Positions 1 through 9,993 of a stretch of DNA of 64,000 bases are shown piece after piece. Location of the stretch: assembly GCF_024713945.1 (NCBI RefSeq), contig NC_134678.1:4898001-4962000 (forward strand), in the 5' to 3' direction. The notes beneath the pieces are model-generated. The model did no database searches. It worked only from the letters and a program-made list of their open reading frames with translations, and had not been told where the DNA came from. The position numbers and the translations under genes are program-made. Source of the DNA: Dermatophagoides farinae. Lineage: Eukaryota; Arthropoda; Arachnida; Sarcoptiformes; Pyroglyphidae. Within the stretch, counting starts at the first letter, position 1. The number at the start of each line of letters is the position of its first letter.

Positions 1-3000
1 TGAATCAAGTGACTATTTTTGCTCAAATTTGCTCAACAAATTCATCAATAATCACGATAATAATCGTGAAAACGATCCGAATGAAACAACGTTGCAACGG
101 CAATTCGCTCAAAATCGACAAGATCTAATACTGAATCATGCATCTGCAAGACCTGTGAATTCGGCGCCTTATTATTATGGAGATATAGCTTATCGCCAAC
201 CTTTCACTCGATATACGAATCATTCGGATATTTCAAACATCAATCTTTTGAATTCTAACGGTGATTGGAATCGAGCATCGATCAAGTATTCCATAATGGA
301 TGGTCTACGTGTGGGGATCAAAAATCAGGTTCGACAAAGTAATCAATATTTACGATCACCAAACGTAAATCGTTCGGATGAATTTAATGTGTCACTTCGT
401 GGTTGGCTTTATCGGCTCGAAGGAGCCGCAATCAAACAATGGAAACGAAGATGGTGTGTCCTAGCCGATTATTGTCTCTTCTATTATAAAGGTAAATCGG
501 ATTTGCCTTGGAACAAAATTTTTTCACTAATTCAATTTACATTTTCAATAGATATGGCAGAGGAAAAGATGCTTGGTTCACTTCTATTGCCAAGCTATAA
601 AATTAGTCCATGTTTTAGCAGTGATGGCATATCAAGGAAATTCGCATTCAAAGCTGAACATAACAATATGAAAACCTATTACTTTTCGGCCGATTCAAAA
701 GAAATTCAACAACAATGGATGAATGCCCTTTCAATGGCTTCAATTATGCAGTTAAGCGCTATCTTTTCTGCCCAAACTAACAATGTACAACATCAACAAA
801 ATAACAATAATCTGACAAACCATGATCCTAGTAATAATCAGATCAATACAAATGATCCTCACGATCATAATAATAATGATGAACGAAAAGAATCGATATC
901 GGATCGTCGATTAGGCCCATTATCTACATCATCCGTTCAAGATGATGAATCCGGTTTTATTGCCTATCATCAAACGAAACGTCTCGAAGATTCGAATGTT
1001 GTTCAACAATTACAACAACAACCAATTTATCCTATCAATAATTATGATGGGCAAAATTTTCTTCCAACTGCTGCAATGTATCAACAAATGGCATATAATG
1101 GATCCATGAGATTGCCAATCTATTATCCCAATCATCCGCATCATCACCATATTCATTCACAATTGAACAATGGAGAATACATAAATGCACCACCGAAACC
1201 TCAACGGCATTATTATGATTTGATGTTGCCATATGATCTACAAGATCATCACCACCATCATCAACATCAAACATATAAAATATATCACGGCCAAATGGAT
1301 CCAAATTTCATTAACCAAAATTATTTCATTATTGCTAATGAACAGAATTTCATGCCATATCATACTGACATTTCGTCCGATTTTAATTATGTTCCACAGC
1401 AACAACAATCGCATGCCAATCAATTTGATCATGATTGTTTTAATCAGAATGTTGAACATTCACATCAGCAACGATTACAACTTGAACAACTACAACGTTT
1501 ACCTCCCAGACCACATTCAGCCGATTTCCTTGAGCGTAATCAAGATTATGAATTGGATGATGAAGAATGTGAAACATTGTTTGCATCCAACAATAATAAT
1601 AAATCCGGTGATTCATTTAATAATGATATTGTGAATCAAGATTCCCGAATAATGCCTATAAGGCCTAAATCAAGTATCGAAAAATATGATAACTACCATC
1701 ACAATGGTAAAGGGTCGTATGTTTCATATAATGAAAATTATCAATCTAAATTTGATCCATATATGGCCAAAAATTTTTATCAAACCTCCCATAATGATAA
1801 TGCTGATAATTCAATCATTCCGGTTTCATTGAAAAAAACTAATATCGTTGATAAATTAAATAATGCACATATTGTTACTGATACGACGACCATACCAAAT
1901 CGTCCACCATTACCACAAGAATATGTTTTCCGTTTTCAACAACAAAATACTGAACATACTCAAAATATCGACGATTTAGTTGGCTTGCCAAAAACCCAAT
2001 CTACATCGATCAAACGAGAAAAAAACATTACTACCTATACGTCAGACGATGAAAGTAAGTGTTTTGACAGATTTTATTTGTTTACTACCTTTAAACAACT
2101 TGATTGTTGTATCCATCAATCTTTCTCCCTTCACTGGATTATTCATTCACTTTGTCTTTATTTAATGTCCTAAAAATAACACAAATCCCATGCCTATTCA
2201 AAAGTTTAACGTGTTTAACCATTATTATCCCATTTAAAAGTATTTAAAAAAAAATAAAAAAGATTTAACTGTTATTATAGAGGCTAAAACATCAAATTCC
2301 CATCGTAATGCTATAATGGACAATGATAATAATGATGACCCATTTGAATTGAGTAAAGAAGAGTATCAAAAAGCATCGAAATTATTTTTCCAACGGCAAT
2401 TGAGTTGTTCACGAACATTAAATTCAACAAGAAATGATATGGCTAAATTATCATCAAAGCAACCAAATCCAAAGGATGATTGGAATGAAATTGGCTTACC
2501 AATGCCTATTCAAAATGTAAATAGTAATGATAATGGACTTTTGAAACGAATAAACTCAGAAAAAACGAAGCCCGGTAATTTTGATGTCCAAAATCAATCG
2601 AATGAAGAATTGGAAATTAAATTTAAACTTGGTCTAAATGTTCGAACATATAGAAAACCTAAATCATCAAACCATTGTCCATCGACAACATTAGATGATA
2701 ATGATAGTGTCCATAAACAATTGTATGCTGATATAAACAAAAGCAACAACAATCAAAATAATAGTCAAAATTCTACCCCCACTGCACCTTATTATTATTC
2801 TGATCTCCTAAACGAAGAACAAAAAATTGCATTACAGAAAAAACTTGGCGATTTTGCCGAACCGCCACCATTATTGTCTCGTTGTACTGCTTTGAATAAT
2901 ACACGTTTTCTGGGCACAACATCATTAACATTAGATAAAAAATTGTCAAACAGAACAAAAACTTTGAATACGTTGAACAATTTGAATGATGGTGATGAGA

Positions 3001-5265
3001 AAAAAGATTCGGATGCTGAGAAAAGACATTATTCATCATTACCTAAAAACAATAAAGTGGACCTCAAGAATTTCTCGACAACTTCACCACAACAAATTAA
3101 AGATGACAACAACCATCCAACTAATAGGATTGACCAGACAATTATTTTTTCTGAAAATGTTAATGAGAATAATCACGAACAACAACAACAACCAGAACAG
3201 CAATCAGCAAATATGCAACCCATTTATGAGAATTGTACCGAAACAAAAAGCCCAATAAAGCAAGCACCCAGTCAAGCTTCTGCTCATAGACAAAATTCTA
3301 CTAACAATAAAAAACAGACCCGAAAAACACTGAAAAATAAGAATTTAAATAACGCCGATAGCCTAGGTAATTCCCAACCCCTTAACAATCTTTTGATTCG
3401 AAAAATTGAACAAAATGACAACATAGTTTTTAATCATTTATATTTCTATTTACAGATTCATTACACCAAGTTCCTATCGAAACATCGAAAAAGAAACGAA
3501 GAAAACGTAAATCAAGAGAAAATCTAAACAATGCTTCGGATTCTGAAATACAATTCACTGATGAAAAGGGTAAAAGCAATACATTTGATCGAGCATCACG
3601 GAAATATTTTCTTAAATCATCACGAAGATTTAGTGTTTCAGCAGCCGAATATGTTGGCAGAAGGCATGAAGAATTGATTCTAATGTTGATTCAATTACGT
3701 CGAAAACAATCACAATTGGCAAAAACATGTGAAAAATTACGATTACAAATGGATAGCGAAGAAAAAATGATGGAAATTGAGCCATATCGAAAAGATGATT
3801 ATCAATTACGATTCAATGAACTTAGCCGAAAATGGAAAGAGGTTAATCGAGAATATCGATTACAAATACCGATCATTCAGACTATTGATCATATGATTAA
3901 GATTAAATCGAAAACTAAGCTTAATGAATTGAACAAAAAGAAAGCAGCTTCTACATCAATCTTGGATCGGGTTACCGTTGATGATGATCAATTCAATTTA
4001 GTGAAAAAAGATCGCGATAGTGTTTCGAGTGATTCTGACTCGATTCGAACAGCTGAAACACCTAACGAAAATATTGAAATATTAAAAAGACAACAAAAAG
4101 TTTTAGAGGGCGAATTGGATCGTGTTCGAGGAATGTTGACACATTCGACGAGAAAATTGGAGGAAAAAGCGGTGGAAAATGCACGAATGGAACAAGAAAT
4201 GCTGTTGGCGCGAAACAAATTGAAGCAAGTGTTGGAAAATGAACAAGAGGCGATGGAAATAACCAGATCATCAAAACTTGAAGCTGAATTGGTCCATATT
4301 AACAAAGTAATCGATGATTTACATAATCGTCGTAAAGAATTAAATAATGCAATTGAAAATCTGAAAAATTCTGAAACAAAATTCATGGCAGATCGATTCA
4401 ATGATGATAACGTTTATTCAGATTACCATAAATTCACCAATGAAGAATTGAAAATGGCTGTGAATAATGCTGCGGAAACCAGCCTCTATCCATTATATGA
4501 GAACATTAAAAAATCGCAAGCATTTTTAAGCAATCAAAATAGCCTGCAAATTGATCATCGTCATGTCGAGGATGATAATGATGGAGACAATGATAACGAA
4601 GATGATGATAATTTTGATCGGACAAATAATAATAATTTAAACGATGAATTTTTCACACTAAACATCAATCTGGACAAACATCATACGAATTTATCATCAA
4701 CTTCACGAATATCAACCAATCTGAATGAGATCAATAATAATTTTCCGTCAAACATTCAGACAATGTGTGAATTCGATCCAAATAAAGTAATGACAATGAC
4801 TTATGGCGGTGATAGTATTGTTGATCAACAGCTCAAACAGATTTATAATTATCATCATCAACCAGTGATCATACAACAACCGTCTACTAAATCAAATGAA
4901 GTGAAAACTGTTCGCGAAGTTAAACGAGAATCTGAACGTCGAAAATTTAATCATCATCAACAACAACGAACATCAACGTCATCATACAATATTGTGCGAA
5001 CAAATTACGATTCCTATCTTCAAACGAATCACTATTTCAATCACAACGATAATGCTATGACGACCGAACTAAAATCCATTGATCAGGTGATGAATTTTAT
5101 TATCCTAAATTATTAATCGTTTAATCAAAATTTTTTTATTTCTATTTTTAGCAAATGAAATTCGATACGGACACTGTTATTGATCATTTGACATCAAGTC
5201 CTAGCCAAAATTTTAATACACCGGATATTGTTCAAAGCACAATAAAATTAACGGACAAAACCTGA
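1..5265 (+). CDS. PLEKHA4/5/6/7-like PH-domain and coiled-coil protein, 5' partial
   Basis: Exons: <1-491, 552-2054, 2281-3366, 3456-5086, 5152-5265, with stop TGA at 5263-5265. All junctions are GT-AG and keep frame. The reading frame is open from base 2, so the start lies upstream of the window. A pleckstrin-homology domain spans about nt 390-770: the RGWLYR strand, the WKRRWCVL core, LFYYKD, then GSLLLPSYKI and the closing QQWMNALSMAS helix. Removing the 60-nt intron 492-551 restores the family sequence YYKD..EE..LGS. A long Asn/Gln/His-rich low-complexity region follows, with a proline-rich RPPLPQEY. The last third (nt about 3600-4390) holds coiled coils typical of PLEKHA5/6/7. In that family the PH domain binds phosphoinositides and the protein acts at junctions or the cortical cytoskeleton; that role is inferred here. 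About 1,600 residues are visible. Paralogue identity within PLEKHA4-7 is not resolved. Confidence 0.85.
492..551 (+). other. 60-nt in-frame intron inside the PH domain
   Basis: The donor is AAAG|GTAAAT and the acceptor is TTTCAATAG|AT. The length is a multiple of three and contains no stop, so a naive ORF reads straight through and inserts 20 foreign residues between YYK and the EEKMLGS strand. Splicing gives YYKDMAEEKMLGS, which is what PLEKHA-type PH domains carry. Confidence 0.85.
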
Positions 5266-5499
5266 TACAAATGATTTGTTCTTAATCATTGTCATCAATT
5301 ATAAATTCCCATTCTAACAATTCAGTATTATTATTATTATTAGTTTGATTTGCTTTCAAATTATTGTTATATACGAAAAAAATTTGATTAAAAAAGATAA
5401 ATTTTTAATTTTTGCCCAGTTTATACATGTCATGTACATTAATAATTTAATTATTCGACAATCGTTTGGTCATCATTTGAGTTGAAAACTACAATAAAA

Positions 5500-6737
5500 A
5501 TGGGTGAACGTTATTTTCCTAATCATTATCTTGATTATAATGATGATAATGAAACTTTACTAATTGATGGATCCGAGTCGCTCATTACATCATTGTGTAC
5601 TGATTTTCTCCGTCATATTCGTGTATTTCTACAGGAATTGGAATCCAATTTAACGTTATCATCTTCGAAAGATTTCACCATTTATACTGGATCAACTGGA
5701 ATCGTTTTATTATATCTAAAATTATACGAATTGAATGCATTTGAAAATGAACGACAAGATATCTTACTAAAAGCCAATTCATTGATCAAACGAAGCCTGG
5801 AAAACATTGGTGGTGGAAAAGAACGATATTCGTTTCTCTGTGGACAAACTGGTGTGTTAGCGTGCAAAGTACTCATCAATCACGCGCGCGGAAAAGATTA
5901 CAGTAAATATTTGAGAATTATTCGTAATTTAGCTCCGAAAATCCTCTCTGATTCGACTGAATTGCCCGATGAAATTCTTTTTGGACGTTCGGGTTTCCTA
6001 TATTCCTTATTGATGATACGAGAAAAAATTGAAGATTCCGTGCAAATACTCGATGATAATCTAATTAGATCATTAGTGAAAAAATTCTTAAATCTGGTCA
6101 ATTAACATCGCAAAGAGAAAAGAATTCATCGATTCCTCTGATTTATTATTGGCATGAAAAAGCATATGTCGGCGCTGCACATGGATATGCTGGCATTCTT
6201 TACATTCTACTTGAAGCTCGAAATTATCTCGATGATGAAAAAGAATTGAATACATTGATCAAGCCTACAATCGACTTTGTTCTTGGGCTACAATTCCCCG
6301 ATACTGGAAATTATCGATCTTCACTGAATAATACCGAAGATCGATTGGTACATTGGTGTCATGGATCACCCGGTGTCATTCATTTGCTATCATTAGCATA
6401 TCAAGTATTTGAAAAGGAAATATATTTAAATGCAGCCATAAAAGCGGCTGATGATATTTGGCATCGTGGTCTGCTCAAAAAAGGCTGTGGATTATGTCAT
6501 GGTACGGCTGGCAATGGCTATGCATTTATTCGTCTGTTTCAATTGACCAACGATCAAAAATATCTTTATCGAGCTGTTAAATTTGCCGAATGGTGTTTTG
6601 AGCCTCATCAACATCGAATTAGAATCGCTGATAGGCCATATTCATTGTTTGAAGGTTTAGCTGGAACAATTTATTTTCTAGCCGATATAATTCATCCGAA
6701 ACAGGCCAGATTTCCAGCATTTCAAATTAAATTTTGA
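5500..6737 (+). CDS. LANCL: LanC-like protein, copy A, interrupted by a -1 frameshift
   Basis: This is a LanC-like (LANCL1/2/3) seven-helix double-barrel protein. Known family role: zinc-dependent addition of glutathione to dehydroalanine/dehydrobutyrine in damaged proteins, in the cytosol or at membranes. I start at ATG 5500, which aligns with the ATG of copy B. GxxG repeat motifs are visible (YTGSTGI, LCGQTGV, LFGRSGF, AAHGYAG, HGSPGV, HGTAGN, FEGLAGT). The zinc ligands are present: Cys at 6357-6359 (WCHG), and Cys-His at 6495-6500 (LCHG), 46 codons apart as in copy B. The frame breaks at the A run 6079-6084. One more A would read VKKILKSG and join both halves into 412 residues, the family length. 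This may be an assembly indel or a real lesion. There is no intron. The gene lies 234 nt after the PH gene and 163 nt before copy B's ATG. Confidence 0.85.
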
Positions 6738-6900
6738 GAAAAAAATTAATAATAACGAAAATTATAATTCGAATGAAATAGTTGTGTTGTTTAACTTCGA
6801 TCAGCTGATTCATCAATTTTTCCACTGTTGTGTTTACATGTTCTAGCTTGTGTTACGGCAATTTCGTATTCGTATTCCAACATTGCATTCTCGTAAAACC

Positions 6901-8118
6901 ATGCATACAAATCGTTTTTTCAAAAATACATTTCCCGATTATGATGGTACGACTTCATTTATCGATGATGATGGATCATTAAAGAATGAGCTAAAAATCT
7001 ATGTTAAATCTAATTTTACTCGATTATTTGATCATTGGCAACAGCATTTAAATTCTTTCTTGCAGACAAACGATTCAAGTGTTTACACTGGTATGACTGG
7101 AGCGGCTATTCTTTATCTCAAAATTTTTGAATCAAAAATTTTTCCAAATCCTGAATCCTATCTACACAAAGCAAATGAATTGATCGAAATTGGTTTAAAA
7201 AATTTCCGCCGTATTCAAGTTCCAACCTATTTGTGCGGTGAAATTGGCCTACTAGCAACAGCTACTTTGATTTATTATTACCAAAACAAAGATTATGGCC
7301 AATTATTGAACAGTATTCTATCTATTCATTCAAATGTATGTTGCATAGAATCAAATCTGCCAGATGAAATCCTCTATGGAAGAGCTGGTTATCTTTACAC
7401 ATTACTATTGCTTCGATCAAAAATACCAAATCTGCATTTGCTGATTACTGATGATATGATTCGTCAGGTTATTTGTGCTATTTTGGAATCTGGTAAAAAA
7501 ACTACCAAAAATTTACATAGCAAATGGCCATTAACTTATGTTTGGTATGATGAACATTATGTTGGTGCTGCTCATGGTTATGCTGGTATACTTTATCTAC
7601 TTCTTAAATCTATTCAACACATTTGTTCGCAAGAACTTCAAACTTTGATACGGCCAACATTGAATATGATTGTAGATACACAATTTCAAAGTGGAAATTT
7701 TCCCGCTTGTTTGGCTGAGAATGAAGATAAATTAGTACATTGGTGTCATGGTTCTCCTGGATTAATCTATCTATTGGCCACTGCACAATCAATTTTTAAG
7801 GATGAAAAATATTTACAAGCTGCATTGAAAGCAGGCGATAATATCTGGCGCAGAGGATTATTACGAAAAGGTTATGGATTATGTCATGGAACGGCCGGAA
7901 ATGCTTATGCTTTTCTATGTTTATACACATTAACTAATGATCAAAGACATCTGTACAGAGCAATCAAATTCACTGAATGGTGTTGCAGTTATGGCCAACA
8001 TGGTTGTCGTACACCGGATACACCATATTCATTGTTCGAAGGTATGGCCGGCACCCTTTATTTTTTTCTCGATATCATCAATCCATTCGAAGCTGCATTT
8101 CCAGCACTCCAACTATGA
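6901..8118 (+). CDS. LANCL: LanC-like protein, copy B, intact
   Basis: This is the tandem paralogue of copy A, single-exon, 405 residues from ATG 6901. The frame is open upstream to a GTG at 6850, but 6901 gives the start that aligns with copy A. The same motifs occur in order: YTGMTGA, LCGEIGL, LYGRAGY, AAHGYAG, WCHGSPG, LCHGTAGN, FEGMAGT. Predicted zinc ligands are Cys282, Cys328 and His329; the 46-residue spacing between the two cysteines matches what is known for human LANCL1. Known family biochemistry is glutathione/zinc-dependent thioether formation on dehydroamino acids. The two copies clearly share ancestry but have diverged throughout, so this is not a recent duplication. The gene ends 94 nt from the convergent neurensin-like gene. 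Confidence 0.92.
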   Translation: MHTNRFFKNTFPDYDGTTSFIDDDGSLKNELKIYVKSNFTRLFDHWQQHLNSFLQTNDSSVYTGMTGAAILYLKIFESKIFPNPESYLHKANELIEIGLKNFRRIQVPTYLCGEIGLLATATLIYYYQNKDYGQLLNSILSIHSNVCCIESNLPDEILYGRAGYLYTLLLLRSKIPNLHLLITDDMIRQVICAILESGKKTTKNLHSKWPLTYVWYDEHYVGAAHGYAGILYLLLKSIQHICSQELQTLIRPTLNMIVDTQFQSGNFPACLAENEDKLVHWCHGSPGLIYLLATAQSIFKDEKYLQAALKAGDNIWRRGLLRKGYGLCHGTAGNAYAFLCLYTLTNDQRHLYRAIKFTEWCCSYGQHGCRTPDTPYSLFEGMAGTLYFFLDIINPFEAAFPALQL

Positions 8119-8212
8119 ATTGCATGTTTAAACAAAAACAAATTCGAAATTTTTTTATTCATCTGTATAACAACTGATTATTATTGTGTTAACAAAAAAT
8201 CATGATATTCAT

Positions 8213-9051
8213 TTAATCAAAGACAATCTGTTTAAGACCAGAATTGGTTATAATAGCTGGCGTAGTTGTTTGTTTAGGTTGGACACTTTTAAGTTCCTCA
8301 GTGACTGGTATCAGATTTTTCACCTGTGTTCGTTGTTCATCATCATCATTGGGATCGATATTAAATTTAAGATGAGTAGATTCATCCACATCATCATTTG
8401 TGCCATTCGATTTGTTTGGTAACAAACTAGGCAACAATAATGAAGAAGCTACAAATAATCCACCTACAGCGAAACAGATTAGACCGATTATTTTGATCTG
8501 ATCTAAATGTTTATTGAATTCATATGCAGATTTATCAATAATACGCATCTCTTCTTGATAGCCAATATCAATTTGCATACGATTCATGGTAAAACCAATG
8601 AGAATCATTGTTACGCCAAGTAACATTAAAATTGTTCCTTTATAAAATTTATAAATATTCAATGAAAATCAACATTTCACAAATCATCAACTTACCAGAA
8701 ATGAATAAAGTGACCCATAACTTTGAACGTCTATTCTGTTTGTTTGTGCTGAATATGAATCAAAAATCATTAATTCTATCTGATATGAAAAGTCAACAAA
8801 ATTTCTAAACAATCTTACAATTCGGTTACATGTTCATCATATTCATTTGGATTTCGAACATTTTCATAGAAATGATGTAGATATGATCTAATGCCGAAAT
8901 ATCCAGTTTTAATCTCTTCATTATCATCATTCTCAGTCTTTTTATCGTTCATCTCATTCATCGTTTGTGTCTGCAACAAAAATGAAACAAAATAATTACA
9001 ACGAAATATTTAAATGAAGACGAAAACCTGTTCGGATTTGTTCATCACCAT
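8213..9051 (-). CDS. Neurensin-like two-TM vesicle membrane protein (four exons)
   Basis: Exons on the minus strand are 9051-9028, 8970-8819, 8748-8696 and 8637-8213, with introns of 57, 70 and 58 nt. Donors are GTTTTC, GTAAGA and GTAAGT, and every acceptor ends in AG. The spliced frame gives 217 residues. The N-terminal block TGYFGIRSYLHHFYENV matches the neurensin signature (human NRSN1 has GVRSYLHQFYED). Then comes a hydrophobic segment LWVTLFISGTILMLLGV ending in GFTMN, an amphipathic linker with a FNKHLDQIK helix, a second membrane segment GLICFAVGGLFVASSLLLP, and an acidic, polar C-terminal tail. The two-TM order and linker length match neurensins (neuronal vesicle proteins, about 195 residues in human). 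Start choice: ATG 9051; a second in-frame ATG is at 8961, so the first short exon could be 5'UTR. The role in vesicle transport is inferred from the family. Confidence 0.75.
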
Positions 9052-9993
9052 ATCGAATTCGCAATAACCACATAGATTTTGATTGCAATATATTGAATCA
9101 GTGAATGAATTGAATCAATGATGATCCAAATGAATTACCAAATTGTCGATTGAGAAAACAAAACCTAAAACACTGAAATAATTGCTGACATTTTGGACCG
9201 GAATAACTTTCCCCCGCTCAATATGTGTGAGCGAGAATATTGTTTGTTTAGCAACGCCTTTTTATTGAGCCAAAAAAGACTGTTTGACGCGTGTCCCAAA
9301 AGACTAATATTATTTTATAACCAAAGCAAAAAAAAAAAAAGAAAGAAACTGATTCGATATAGCAATATATTCGTCATTATAGCTCTGTAGCGGATCAAGA
9401 TTTTGATTTTTTCTGAAGATTTCTATTATCATCTATTATTGATTACTTATTAGTTAGAAATTTTGATTTTTTCAATCAGAGAAAAAAAATGTCCACTCTT
9501 CTCTTTTCATTTTTTTCATGATTTTTTATATAAAATTTTGTTGTTCGATAAGCAGATTGCGACAAGCATTTTCATTTGCTGAATTTGTCCAGTAATTCGA
9601 TCGATTTCTGATTCATTTTATTGTCAGACCATCTTTTTTCATCTTAATATTTTATTTTTCAATTTATTCTAGATAAAGAACTGATGAACAATATCTTTAG
9701 ATGGAAAAAAAATTCTCCATTGAAAAACAGTTTCAAGCATTTGATTATTTAAACTCATTTGATTTTAATTTATGAAAGTGTTGCCATCTTTTGCCAGTAA
9801 AAAGAACTTCATCATGTATTTCATGCATACAAAAGCTCGTTTAATTTGCTCATTGTTTAAGTGCATGCCGTTGTGTGGTTTGTTGTGTTTGGAAAAATTA
9901 AATTTTCATCATAATTATTGCATCATTTTCGAAAATTGATTTTTATAATATCGAATAATTCGTTGACATTCATTCATCAATTTAAATCAAAGA
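9052..9993. promoter_or_regulatory. Divergent intergenic region, neurensin-like / SRRM2
   Basis: This 942-nt stretch lies between two genes transcribed away from each other, so it should hold both promoters and 5' leaders. I see no TATA box placed convincingly for either gene, only T/A-rich tracts and a short less AT-rich patch around 9180-9300. No coding potential convinces me here. Confidence 0.5.

Noticed and set aside
1233-1634. Alternate-frame ORF inside the PH gene
   Set aside because: Shadow of the Asn/His-rich coding frame.
3367-3527. C-terminal extension of the second PH-gene ORF to 3527
   Set aside because: It is intron read-through; splicing at 3366/3456 restores the frame into the coiled-coil region.
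8608-8808. Plus-strand ORF opposite the neurensin-like gene
   Set aside because: Runs antisense across two exons and an intron of the supported gene.
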